From the NCBI GenBank assembly GCA_900547855.1, contig URIK01000001.1:1-51109 (forward strand): a DNA stretch of 51,109 nucleotides, given 5' to 3'. Below the pieces are notes generated by a model that searched no databases, was not told the origin of the DNA, and worked only from the letters and a program-made list of their open reading frames with translations. Source of the DNA: an uncultured Collinsella sp. Lineage in GTDB: Bacteria; Actinomycetota; Coriobacteriia; Coriobacteriales; Coriobacteriaceae. Below are positions 24,076-32,764 of the stretch, piece after piece (within the stretch, counting starts at the first letter, position 1; the number at the start of each line of letters is the position of its first letter). Both the position numbers and the translations under genes were made by a program.

Positions 24076-27000
24076 ATTCGGAGCGCAGGGCTTCGACGGG
24101 GTCCTTCTTGGATGCGCTACGGGCCGGCAGCAGGCCGGCAACAACCGTCAGTAACACCGAAATTGCAATGAGCACCAGCGCATCCTGCACGGGCAGACTC
24201 ATTAGGTTGGGGACCTGTTTGACCGCAAGCGCCCAAGCATTGACCGGGAAGCTCACGGCCACCACGACGACAACAGCAAAGACGCCGGCAATGAGGCCCT
24301 CGATAAAGGTCTCGGCGTTGAACACGTTTGCCACGTTACGCTTCGACGCGCCAATCGCGCGCAGAATGCCAATCTCCTTTTTGCGCTCCAGCACGCTGAT
24401 GTACGTGATGATGCCGATCATGATGGAGCTCACCACCAGGCTGATACTCACGAATGCGATGAGCACCAAGCTGATGGTGTTCACGATGTCGGTCACCGAA
24501 CCCATGATGATGCCCATGTAGTCTGTGTACGAAATTGCCCGATCATCGTGGCCAGCGGCTTTGACCTGCTTGTTGTACGCATCGATGCGATCGAGTACGC
24601 GCTCCTTGGCCTCAAAGTCGCGCGGGAAAATCTTGACCGAGATGGGATCCGCCTCGTCCGCATAACCCAACGTGGTCAGATTGTTGTCGTAGGTGAGCTT
24701 CGACGCCTTGGCATAGCTCATCATGAGCGAACTCAGGTCCTCGGCGTCCATGTTGAAATGGATGGCACGAGCAAAGGCGCTCGCATCCACACGCATGGCG
24801 CCCGCCAAGTTGGCAATACTCGACGACATCTGCGTAGCCATCTGTCCCATGAGCCCCGCCGCGCCCGCCTTGAGCTGAGCTGACACCGTTGTCGCAATCT
24901 GGTCGCTGATTGTCTTGGTCACCTGGTCCATTGCCTGCTGCAGATACGGAGCCAGCTGATTTTGGACATAGTCGGTCATCGCCTGCTGCAGGCGCTCGGC
25001 CAGGACATCGCCGCCGAGCGCCTTGAGCTGTGCCAAACACTGCTGCGCCACAGCATCATTCTCAAGATACGTCGAGAACGCGGCGGCGAGCTTCGACGCG
25101 TCCTTAAGATCCTCGGGCGACAACGCCTTAAACTGCTCCGACTGCAAAAATCCCTCAAACAGCTGGTTGGCAAGCGTTCCCACCTGCTGCATTTGCTCGG
25201 GTGTGAGTTCCAGGCCGTCAAAGATGCCCGAGAAATCTGGTGCCGGCGCTTTGGCCATAATGTCGCTGAAATCGATGTCCTTCCCAACGCCCGAAAGGTC
25301 AATGTCCAGCCCGGATAAGTCGATACCAGAAAGGTCCATACCGCCGGCAACACCCGAGAGCGCAGACGCATCGAACGAGAACGCGCTCTTCAGCGCTGCC
25401 TCGTCCACACTGAACATGCTGCCTAGATCAACTCCTTGTTTGGCCTCGCCCTGCAGTTCATCGAAAGACTTGCCCGTAAAGACATCCGTCTCGGGATGGG
25501 CAAGCTGTTCTTGCACAATCTGCGAATCGGCGGCGCGCTCCATAAGCTGGCGAGTCAGCGCATGCGTGTAGGCAATGCCCGGGGACAACGCGCTCGCATT
25601 GGCTGTCTCGTTAGGTCGCACCACGCCCACAATGTGCACGTCGATACCGTCGGCAACCTTGGCTGCCATAAAGTCGGCGTCGCCAGACATGTCAGTCCAC
25701 ATGCCAGTCTCTTCGTTTTTGCGATAGGCATCGGCCGGCGACAACACCTTAAACGTGGTAGACAGCGCATCGTCGTAGGTAAAGTCGGCGCCGGTCTCGG
25801 GCGCTTCGACCCCACCGTCAGCCGCCATGGCGCTGTTAACCAGATCGTTGAGCTCATCGATATCCAGCGCACCGATGCTGTAGAGCGTGTAATCGCCCAC
25901 CGTGCCGCGGCTCGAAAGCACCATTACGGCTTCGTTGGCAGACGTGGGCCAATGACCGGCGACAACATCGTACTGGCTGTCGAGCAGACTCTGGTCGTCA
26001 ATCATCTCGTTAAAGACCGAGGTTCCCATGGATTCCATGCTCACCGTAGCCGCCGAGCTCGCGCCTCCGCTCATGGCCTCGGTCATGGCGTTGGGCACCA
26101 GCCGGACAGGCTTCTCATCGCCCTTGCCGGCACGATAGACAACCGGCGATATACCGTAGCCGTACTGAATGGCGTTGACCTCTTTGTCGATACCATCGCC
26201 GCCGTCGTCAAGCCATGCCTTAAAGCTCGTCATATCGTTGGACTTAACGCTTGCAAACATATCCTTTACAGCCGTGACCACGGGAATCTTATCGGTTCCC
26301 TGAGCCTTGCCGCCGGCACTGTCGTCGGACGAGTCCTCGCTCTTGGACATATCGTCATCCGCGGCCCCCTGCCCGCCCATCATGGACGACAGGTCGTAAT
26401 CCTGCTTGGAGATCGTAAGCGGGTAACTCGAGAGCGTATCCTCCTCGACCTTTTTGATGTAATTGTTCACGCCATTGGAGAGCGCCAGGATTGCCGCAAT
26501 ACCGATAATTCCAATCGAACCTGCAAAGGCCGTCATGGCCGTACGGCCCTTTTTGGTCATAAGGTTTCGGGCAGAAAGCCCCAGCGCCGTCACAAAGCTC
26601 ATCGAGGTTTTGCGCGTAGGCTTGGCCTCACGGCGCGTGGCCTTGGCAACATCAAAAGGGTCGGAATCGTCGGTAATCTTGCCGTCCGCCAGATTGACGA
26701 TGCGCGTAGCGTACTGGTACGCCAGCTCGGGATTGTGCGTGACCATAATCACCAGACGGTCGCGCGCCACGTCCTTGAGCAGACCCATGACCTGCACGGA
26801 TGTCGTTGAGTCCAGGGCGCCGGTCGGCTCGTCTGCCAGCACAATCTCGGGATCATTAATCAGGGCGCGGGCGATGGCCACGCGCTGCATCTGCCCGCCC
26901 GAAAGCTGACTCGGGCGCTTGTTAACGTGCTCGCCCAGGCCGACTTTCTCCAACGCCTCGCGCGCACGCTGGCGGCGCTCGGCATGCCCCACGCCCGTGA

Positions 27001-27328
27001 GCGTCAGCGCCAGCTCAACGTTTTCCAAAATGGTCTGATGCGGAATGAGGTTATAGCTCTGGAACACAAAGCCGATGCGGTTGTTGCGGTAGGCATCCCA
27101 ATCGCGATCGTGAAAGTCCTTGGTCGAAATACCGTCGATCAGCAGGTCGCCCGAGTCAAAGTGGTCGAGTCCGCCGATAACGTTGAGCATCGTAGTTTTG
27201 CCCGAGCCTGAGGGACCCAGAATGGCCACGAACTCGTTATCGCGAAAAGACAGGCTTACGCTGTCGAGCGCCACCTGCGTAAACGACTGCGTAACGTACC
27301 TTTTGCAAATACCTTTGAGCTCCAACAT
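24074..27328 (-). CDS. MacB-like ABC transporter: fused ATPase and FtsX-type permease with very large extracellular domain
   Basis: 1084 residues. ATPase domain 1-225: GPSGSGKT (38-45), LSGGQ (142-146), Walker B IVLADE (162-167). A first transmembrane helix follows near 262-285. The long extracellular part (about 290-930) contains a DLSG-rich run (SGMDLSG-like units: DLSGIDLSGLDIDLSG) and long amphipathic helices. The C-terminal FtsX permease has three helices, with the hallmark ERKKEIGILRAIGASKRNVANVF. MacB homologues are about 650 residues, so this extracellular domain is several hundred residues larger. Such proteins work by mechanotransmission, exporting peptides or controlling wall hydrolases. 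ATG 27326-27328 with GGGAGAGG about 9 bp upstream. Confidence 0.9.
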   Translation of the reverse strand: MLELKGICKRYVTQSFTQVALDSVSLSFRDNEFVAILGPSGSGKTTMLNVIGGLDHFDSGDLLIDGISTKDFHDRDWDAYRNNRIGFVFQSYNLIPHQTILENVELALTLTGVGHAERRQRAREALEKVGLGEHVNKRPSQLSGGQMQRVAIARALINDPEIVLADEPTGALDSTTSVQVMGLLKDVARDRLVIMVTHNPELAYQYATRIVNLADGKITDDSDPFDVAKATRREAKPTRKTSMSFVTALGLSARNLMTKKGRTAMTAFAGSIGIIGIAAILALSNGVNNYIKKVEEDTLSSYPLTISKQDYDLSSMMGGQGAADDDMSKSEDSSDDSAGGKAQGTDKIPVVTAVKDMFASVKSNDMTSFKAWLDDGGDGIDKEVNAIQYGYGISPVVYRAGKGDEKPVRLVPNAMTEAMSGGASSAATVSMESMGTSVFNEMIDDQSLLDSQYDVVAGHWPTSANEAVMVLSSRGTVGDYTLYSIGALDIDELNDLVNSAMAADGGVEAPETGADFTYDDALSTTFKVLSPADAYRKNEETGMWTDMSGDADFMAAKVADGIDVHIVGVVRPNETANASALSPGIAYTHALTRQLMERAADSQIVQEQLAHPETDVFTGKSFDELQGEAKQGVDLGSMFSVDEAALKSAFSFDASALSGVAGGMDLSGIDLSGLDIDLSGVGKDIDFSDIMAKAPAPDFSGIFDGLELTPEQMQQVGTLANQLFEGFLQSEQFKALSPEDLKDASKLAAAFSTYLENDAVAQQCLAQLKALGGDVLAERLQQAMTDYVQNQLAPYLQQAMDQVTKTISDQIATTVSAQLKAGAAGLMGQMATQMSSSIANLAGAMRVDASAFARAIHFNMDAEDLSSLMMSYAKASKLTYDNNLTTLGYADEADPISVKIFPRDFEAKERVLDRIDAYNKQVKAAGHDDRAISYTDYMGIIMGSVTDIVNTISLVLIAFVSISLVVSSIMIGIITYISVLERKKEIGILRAIGASKRNVANVFNAETFIEGLIAGVFAVVVVVAVSFPVNAWALAVKQVPNLMSLPVQDALVLIAISVLLTVVAGLLPARSASKKDPVEALRSE

Positions 27329-27481
27329 GGACGGCAACCTCTCCCACGCGGGCGCACTTGCCCGCTCTCCCCCGCCGTTCGTATTCGACGCGTTTGTCCT
27401 ACTCTATCCCCATTTTTTGCCGGAGCCAGTGAGGAATGTAACGAACCGCGCCAAAAAACGAACGGGATGACGCCCAAAAGA

Positions 27482-27503
27482 AGAGGTCCCGAGCGGGACC
27501 TCT
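27482..27503 (-). terminator. Terminator of the thioredoxin/polyferredoxin operon
   Basis: AGAGGTCCC (27482-27490) pairs with GGGACCTCT (27495-27503) around loop GAGC. It lies about 80 bp past the stop of the TlpA-like gene on the minus strand. The minus-strand transcript past the stem reads CTTTTGGGCG, a short U-rich run. Confidence 0.7.
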
Positions 27504-27581
27504 ATATGGTGGAGCTTATTTTGAAAGGTAGCGGACTACTTCGCACAGCGGCGCACGATCCTCGCTATGCTTACACGTTTT

Positions 27582-28553
27582 TTACTGCTCGCTATTCGCA
27601 ATCGCCTGGTCGATAAGCTTGTCGAGTGCTGCGCGCTGCTCGGCGGAGCTGATGGCTCCCACGATTGGATCCCCTACGATGTTGCCATTCTGATCGATGA
27701 CATACGTTGTCGGGAACGAGAACAAATTTGACGTAAACTTACCGGCCTCGCTATCCGACTTGAACCAGATGTTCTTATACGTCACGCCCTTCTTGCTCAG
27801 CACGTCCTTGGCATCTGCAATCTCGCCCTTGTTGCCATCGAGCGTAAAGGAATTGACGCCCACGACCTGGCCGCCCTTCTTGGCAAGCTCCTTATTCAGG
27901 TCCTCAAGGTCGCCCAACTCACCCACGCATGGCTTGCAAGTGGTGAACCAGAAGTTCATGACGGTAACCTTGTTCTTAGAGAACAGCTCGTCGCTGCTCA
28001 CGTCGTTGCCGTCCAGGTCCTTGCCCGTAAAGCTGGGGAACTTCGTCGCCTCGCTCGAAGCATTGGCACCAGCCGTCATGCCAGCGGTCGAAGCGTCGAC
28101 GCTCTCGCCCGCGCTCGGCGTGCTTCCACAGCCGGGGAACTCCTTCTCCAGGCTCTCGAGCTTGTCTTCGATCTCCTTGATCTGCTGTGCACCGGCCTTG
28201 AGCGTCTTAAGCTCATCCGCCGTGAACTCATCCTTGGCGCCGTCGATGGTCTTGAGCAGGAAATCGCCGTAATTGCTGCCGTTCTCAATCATTGCCGAGT
28301 CTTTATTTGCCGCATTGAATACCTTTTCCCACAGCGCGTTATCACTCGAAAAGATATCGTTCTCCTTTTGCATGAGTTTTGCATACAGCTCGGCGGCCTC
28401 GTCGGCATTGGCCGGCTTCTGCGCAGTGAGTTCTGCGATCTTAGGATCGGAGCTCGCAGATTCGCTCGCATTGCCACCGGGCGCCGAACATGCCACAAGG
28501 CACAAGGCCAATACCGGCACCATAAACAGGGCCGCAATCTTAGAAAGCTTCAT
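27582..28553 (-). CDS. TlpA/ResA-like thioredoxin-fold lipoprotein
   Basis: 323 residues. Lipoprotein signal with lipobox LVAC (Cys22); a helical, charged segment (about 38-140) of unknown function; a low-complexity Ser/Ala/Thr linker (142-170); and a C-terminal thioredoxin domain with active site TCKPC (Cys206, Cys209). TlpA/ResA proteins reduce or transfer disulfides outside the membrane. It follows a polyferredoxin membrane protein by 29 bp, which may supply electrons. ATG at 28551-28553 is preferred (GGAGG 7-8 bp upstream); the ATG two codons earlier is too close to that site. Confidence 0.88.
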   Translation of the reverse strand: MKLSKIAALFMVPVLALCLVACSAPGGNASESASSDPKIAELTAQKPANADEAAELYAKLMQKENDIFSSDNALWEKVFNAANKDSAMIENGSNYGDFLLKTIDGAKDEFTADELKTLKAGAQQIKEIEDKLESLEKEFPGCGSTPSAGESVDASTAGMTAGANASSEATKFPSFTGKDLDGNDVSSDELFSKNKVTVMNFWFTTCKPCVGELGDLEDLNKELAKKGGQVVGVNSFTLDGNKGEIADAKDVLSKKGVTYKNIWFKSDSEAGKFTSNLFSFPTTYVIDQNGNIVGDPIVGAISSAEQRAALDKLIDQAIANSEQ

Positions 28554-28582
28554 GGTCATTCCTCCGTTTTGTCGAAGCTTGT

Positions 28583-29485
28583 TTATTTTTTATCGGCGGT
28601 CAAGGGAAGCTTTTCCGCCGACACATCCAGGCCATAGCGATAGCTGATGGCATCGACGGGACAGGCCCCGATGCACTTTCCGCACCGAATACATTCGGCA
28701 TGATTGGGCGCGCGGACCACATCAACGTCCATCTGACAAACCTTTGAGCACTTGCCGCACGAGACACATTTGCATGCGTCAACCCGAATCCCCAGTAGGG
28801 ACACCCTATTCATGAGCGCATAGAATGCGCCGAGTGGACAAATCCATTTGCAGAAGGGGCGGTAGAACAAAACGCTCAGCACTACCACGGCAATGAGAAC
28901 GGCAAGTTTCCAAGTAAAGAGATGTCCCAACGCAGATCGAATGCCGGCGTTGGCAATGGCCAGCGGAATGGCGCCCTCGAGTACGCCCTGCGGACAGATG
29001 TACTTACAAAAGAACGGGTCGCCCATGCCCACGTCGTTAACCACCAAGACGGGCAGCAGCACCACGGCAAACAGCAGCACGACGTACTTGATGTACGTGA
29101 GCGGCTTGAGCTTTTTCGTGGAGAACTTTTTGCCGGGAATCTTATGAAGCAGCTCCTGCAGCCAGCCAAACGGGCACAGAAAGCCGCATACAAAGCGTCC
29201 CAGCAGCACGCCGAGCAAAATGAGCGTACCGGTAACGTAGTAGGAGAAGTTGAACTTGGATGAACCTACCACCGACTGGAACGACCCGATGGGGCACGCA
29301 CCCGATGCCGCGGGGCACGAATAGCAATTAAGTCCAGGTACGCAGACTGTTTTTCCCGCGCCCTGATAGATGCCGCCTTTGGCAAAGTTTGGCAGGTGAA
29401 TGTTGGTGATGAGCGTCGCCGCCGCCTGAATGAATCCGCGAAATCGGGCCAAAACATGCGACGCAGTGTTTTCTCTTTTATCCAA
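28583..29485 (-). CDS. Membrane polyferredoxin (NapH/CcoG-like 4Fe-4S binding protein)
   Basis: About 300 residues. Four membrane segments with CxxxCP motifs on their edges (CGFLCPFGW 100-108, CKYICPQG 160-167, CKWICPLGA 212-220) and a C-terminal pair of 4Fe-4S clusters: C240/C243/C246/C250 and C265/C268/C271/C275. An extra N-terminal cysteine-rich loop (CVPGLNCYSCPAASGACP, 48-65) is typical of this Coriobacteria/Clostridia group. It should move electrons across or along the membrane. The start is uncertain: TTG at 29483-29485 gives MDKRENT and overlaps the upstream small gene by 8 bp. Neighbours suggest it powers extracytoplasmic thiol reduction. Confidence 0.87.
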   Translation of the reverse strand: MDKRENTASHVLARFRGFIQAAATLITNIHLPNFAKGGIYQGAGKTVCVPGLNCYSCPAASGACPIGSFQSVVGSSKFNFSYYVTGTLILLGVLLGRFVCGFLCPFGWLQELLHKIPGKKFSTKKLKPLTYIKYVVLLFAVVLLPVLVVNDVGMGDPFFCKYICPQGVLEGAIPLAIANAGIRSALGHLFTWKLAVLIAVVVLSVLFYRPFCKWICPLGAFYALMNRVSLLGIRVDACKCVSCGKCSKVCQMDVDVVRAPNHAECIRCGKCIGACPVDAISYRYGLDVSAEKLPLTADKK

Positions 29486-29624
29486 TTCCGATACACTCCA
29501 AGCACAGCCTAATCGCTTTGGCCAGCACGGCATCCGCCTCGCCACGCATAACGCCAAAGCACACCATGGCAATTCCGACGATCAACAAAGCGACCTGTAC
29601 CACGGGTTTTACTGCTTTGAACAA
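29478..29624 (-). CDS. CD1871A family CXXC motif-containing small protein
   Basis: 48 residues, too short for most gene callers. It is one transmembrane helix (VALLIVGIAMVCFGVMRGE) followed by a conserved end with a CxxC pair, LCLECIGIG. I recognise the CD1871A family, which occurs immediately upstream of membrane 4Fe-4S proteins, as here. Start is TTG at 29622-29624 with AAGGAG 8 bp upstream; a GTG three codons earlier is too near the ribosome-binding site. It overlaps the polyferredoxin start. A metal or thiol role for the CxxC is inferred, not known. Confidence 0.75.
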   Translation of the reverse strand: MFKAVKPVVQVALLIVGIAMVCFGVMRGEADAVLAKAIRLCLECIGIG

Positions 29625-29714
29625 CCCAACCACTCCTTTCGTTACGCGACCATTGGACCATATCGACTATAAAATCCGTGTTAAGCGCGATTTGGAATGT
29701 GCAAGGAGACTGTT

Positions 29715-30389
29715 ATGCGTATTTTGATCGTCGAAGACGAGCGAGCACTGTGCGACGCGGTCGCACGCAGCTTGCGAAACCTGGCATACAGCGTCGACTG
29801 CTGCCACGATGGACGGGAGGCGCTCGATCTGCTGAGCATCGAAGTCTTTGACCTCGTGGTACTCGACCTCAATCTCCCCCGTATCGACGGCATGACCGTG
29901 CTCAGGGAACTTAGGAAAACCGACTGCGAGACCAAGGTACTGATTCTGTCCGCGCGTGGCGAAGTATCCGATAAAGTCGCCGGACTCGATGCCGGCGCCA
30001 ACGATTACCTCACCAAGCCGTTTCATCTGGACGAGCTTGCGGCAAGGATCCGCAGCCTTACCCTCAGACGCTTTACACAAAGCGACATAGTTTTAACCTG
30101 CGGAAAGCTCCGCTTTGACACCAAGGCGCGCATCGCCTCCGTGGACAGTGAGGCTTTATCTCTTACGCGCAAGGAAACGGGAATCTTGGAATACCTGATG
30201 CTTAATCAAGGGCGTCCGGTAAGCCAAGAGGAGCTCATCGAGCACGTTTGGGATAGCAGCGTAAACAGCTTTAGCAACGCAACCCGCGTTCACATCTCGT
30301 CGCTCCGCAAAAAGCTACGCAGCGCTTTGGGATACGACCCGATTCGCAATCGAATTGGAGAGGGCTACGTTATGGAGGATAGCGAATGA
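29715..30389 (+). CDS. OmpR family response regulator
   Basis: 224 residues. Receiver domain with the acidic pair in IVEDE (8-9), phospho-acceptor Asp51 in VVLDLNLP, and the lysine in LTKPF. A C-terminal winged helix follows with VSQEELIEHVWD and ATRVHISSLRKKL. ATG 29715 has AAGGAG 6 bp upstream. It overlaps the kinase gene by 4 bp and is divergent from the CD1871A/polyferredoxin/TlpA operon, 90 bp apart, which makes that redox operon a candidate target. Confidence 0.93.
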   Translation: MRILIVEDERALCDAVARSLRNLAYSVDCCHDGREALDLLSIEVFDLVVLDLNLPRIDGMTVLRELRKTDCETKVLILSARGEVSDKVAGLDAGANDYLTKPFHLDELAARIRSLTLRRFTQSDIVLTCGKLRFDTKARIASVDSEALSLTRKETGILEYLMLNQGRPVSQEELIEHVWDSSVNSFSNATRVHISSLRKKLRSALGYDPIRNRIGEGYVMEDSE

Positions 30390-31513
30390 AAAGGCTTTCG
30401 CTGCAATGGCGCATAACGATTATGACGGCACTGCTCACGTGTGCAGCATGCGTGCTGACGAACTGCCTGGTCGGCTATACGGGCATGCGCTACATGGATG
30501 CCATCGGCAGCGACATCTCGGCCTTTAACGCTGCCAGCGCGGATTCGCCCCAGGTGTTCGACCCAACGAAAACGGCCCTCGATGACAAGGTCACAATCGT
30601 CGTAAACGACGCACAGGAGTCTTTTGGCACGACAGCCTGGTACATCACGGCTGGAGTCACACTCCTTGGCGGCGCGCTGGCATACTTTGTGAGCGGTCGT
30701 GCGCTCAAACCGCTACGGGCTTTTGCAGCCCAGGTAGAGCGCGTGCAGCCTGACAACCTAAGCGAAATCAGACTCAGTGAAGATGTGCCCAACGAGCTAC
30801 AACGATGCAGCGCCTCTTTCAACGACATGATCGCCCGTCTTGGCGAAGGGTTCTCTGCACAGCGTCAGTTTACCGGCAACGCCGCACACGAGCTGCGCAC
30901 CCCGCTCGCCCTTATGCAAGCACAGATTGAACTATTCATCTCCGAGCACTCCGGTTTGCAACCCGAAACAGCCGAGCTGCTCGGCCTGCTACAAGAACAA
31001 ACCGAGCGCATGTCTCGAATGACCAAGGTATTGCTTGAGATGAGTGAGCTCCGCAGCGTCCCTTGCGGGGACGCTGTTGAACTCGGTCCCCTGTCCGAAG
31101 AGGTCCTCACCGACCTTGCGCCACTTGCCGAGAATAAGGACGTAACCCTCGATTGCGCCGGAGACGCTTTGACAATCGGAAGTGATACGCTCCTCTATCG
31201 GCTGGTGTTTAATCTGGTCGAAAACGCCATCCGTTACAGCCGCTCCGGCTCGACTGTCAACGTCTCCATCAGCGACAGCGACAGCCATGTGCTCCTGCGA
31301 GTCAAAGATGAGGGCCCGGGAATACCCAAGCAGTACCGAGAGAGCATCTTCCAGCCGTTCTTTCGTCTAGACAAATCCCGCAGCAGGGCATACGGCGGCG
31401 CAGGACTCGGGCTAGCTCTCGTTTGGGAGATTGCAGCGCTTCACGGTGGCGCCGTAGAGGTCGAAGCAAGTTCCGAGGACGGGACCACCATGCTCGTAAG
31501 CCTTCCAAAATGA
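30386..31513 (+). CDS. Sensor histidine kinase (partner of the upstream response regulator)
   Basis: 375 residues. Two transmembrane helices (about 11-32 and 84-103) enclose a ~50-residue extracytoplasmic loop; a HAMP-like linker follows; HisKA has AAHELRTPL (His168); the ATPase domain has an N-box around NLVENAIRYS, DEGPGIP and GGAGLGLAL. The short sensor loop cannot hold a standard Cache or PAS fold, so the signal may be membrane- or redox-linked. Translational coupling to the regulator (ATGA) marks a two-component pair. Confidence 0.92.
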   Translation: MKRLSLQWRITIMTALLTCAACVLTNCLVGYTGMRYMDAIGSDISAFNAASADSPQVFDPTKTALDDKVTIVVNDAQESFGTTAWYITAGVTLLGGALAYFVSGRALKPLRAFAAQVERVQPDNLSEIRLSEDVPNELQRCSASFNDMIARLGEGFSAQRQFTGNAAHELRTPLALMQAQIELFISEHSGLQPETAELLGLLQEQTERMSRMTKVLLEMSELRSVPCGDAVELGPLSEEVLTDLAPLAENKDVTLDCAGDALTIGSDTLLYRLVFNLVENAIRYSRSGSTVNVSISDSDSHVLLRVKDEGPGIPKQYRESIFQPFFRLDKSRSRAYGGAGLGLALVWEIAALHGGAVEVEASSEDGTTMLVSLPK

Positions 31514-31604
31514 TCTGTAGCGTTAGCCGAACAGTAAAACGAAAGGGGTCCCGAGCAACAGGAGTACAATTGCTGCATTGTTGCCAGCTGTTGGGAGATG
31601 GAAG

Positions 31605-32609
31605 ATGGACTGCGATGGCTACCCACGCGTTCCCATGCCGTTGATGTGCACCGCCTTTGTGCCGGGGCAGATTGACGATGCGGTTGCAGGCATTTCCGAC
31701 CCCGATTCACGCACCATCGCCACGGCAGAAGCGCTGTACTTTCGCGGACAGGCCACTCTCGCCGCCGAGGCAGCACGCCCCTATCTTGACGCCACCGACC
31801 CCGCACCGCGCTATTCCGCATGCTTTATCTGCGGATATGCCAGTCTGTCGCTCAACCGTATCGCCGATGCCCGCCGGTGCCTTGCGGGCATCCTTGATGT
31901 GCCCACCGACGAAGAATCGCTCGCCGTCCACGCCACGCATATCCTGTTCGCCTCGGCCGCAAGCGTCCTGCTACATCTGCCTTCCCCGTATTCTGCCGAA
32001 GAGTTTTATCCACTTGCGGCGCATCTGCCCGAAGGCCTGCGCCTGTTCGCCAGCTACGTGATGGCACACGCCTTGTATCTGCGCGGCGAATACGGCCGCA
32101 GCCTAGGCATGGCGGAAAATGCCCTGATCATGAAACAGGGAAGCTATCCCATCTCGGAACTGTTCCTGCATCTGGCAGCTTCCATGGCATGCATGAGCCT
32201 CAAGGACATCGACGCCGCAAAAACGCACTTCGGAGTTGCTTGGAACATTGCACGTCCCGACGGCCTTATCGAGCTCATTGGCGAGCACCACGGCCTTTTA
32301 CAGGGGCTCATCGAGGCGTGCCTAAAAACGCAATACCCTGACGACTTCGCGCGCATCATCGAGATCACGTACCGCTTCAGCTACGGCTGGCGGCGCATCC
32401 ACAACCCCGATTCGGGCGAGGACGTGGCCGACGATCTAACGACCACGGAATTCACCATGGCCATGCTCGCCTGTCGTGGGTGGACCAACGCCGAAATCGC
32501 ACGCCATATGGGAGTATCGCCGGGCACCGTCAAAAACCGCCTATCCGGCGTATACGCAAAGCTTGGCATCGGCACACGCGCCGAGCTGGTCGCGCATATG
32601 TTGCGTTAG
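31605..32609 (+). CDS. LuxR family regulator with TPR-like N-terminal region
   Basis: 334 residues. The N-terminal ~260 residues are helical with repeated Ala/Leu-rich pairs (for example LYFRGQATLAAEAARPYL and ALYLRGEYGRSLGMAENAL), consistent with tetratricopeptide-like repeats. The last ~65 residues are a LuxR-type helix-turn-helix: LTTTEFTMAMLACRGWTNAEIARHMGVSPGTVKNRLSGVYAKLGI. ATG 31605 has GGGAG about 10 bp upstream; a TTG at 31578 is possible. It precedes the giant surface-protein gene on the same strand by 155 bp and is the obvious candidate regulator. Confidence 0.85.
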   Translation: MDCDGYPRVPMPLMCTAFVPGQIDDAVAGISDPDSRTIATAEALYFRGQATLAAEAARPYLDATDPAPRYSACFICGYASLSLNRIADARRCLAGILDVPTDEESLAVHATHILFASAASVLLHLPSPYSAEEFYPLAAHLPEGLRLFASYVMAHALYLRGEYGRSLGMAENALIMKQGSYPISELFLHLAASMACMSLKDIDAAKTHFGVAWNIARPDGLIELIGEHHGLLQGLIEACLKTQYPDDFARIIEITYRFSYGWRRIHNPDSGEDVADDLTTTEFTMAMLACRGWTNAEIARHMGVSPGTVKNRLSGVYAKLGIGTRAELVAHMLR

Positions 32610-32764
32610 CGACCGGGCTGCCAAGCGCATCGAACGCGTTCCGGAACCCGGCGCTTCGCTCGATCAATTTGGACATTTTGACCCTTGAATGGCACTACCG
32701 CCACGGGGCGCCTTCTCGCAAAATTGGATTATTTCCACCGATACTTGCGGGATGGGAGCCCAAG

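Noticed and set aside
24436..26809. Long plus-strand frames opposite the ABC exporter (for example 25436-26809)
   Set aside because: Antisense shadows of the clearly coding ATPase/permease frame; no motifs.
29697..29714. Upstream GTG start for the OmpR regulator
   Set aside because: The ribosome-binding site AAGGAG at 29703-29708 lies inside this extension and fits the ATG at 29715.
32480..32764. N-terminal extension of the surface protein by 95 codons
   Set aside because: It overlaps the LuxR gene and has no ribosome-binding site; the Tat signal begins at 32765 after GGGAG.
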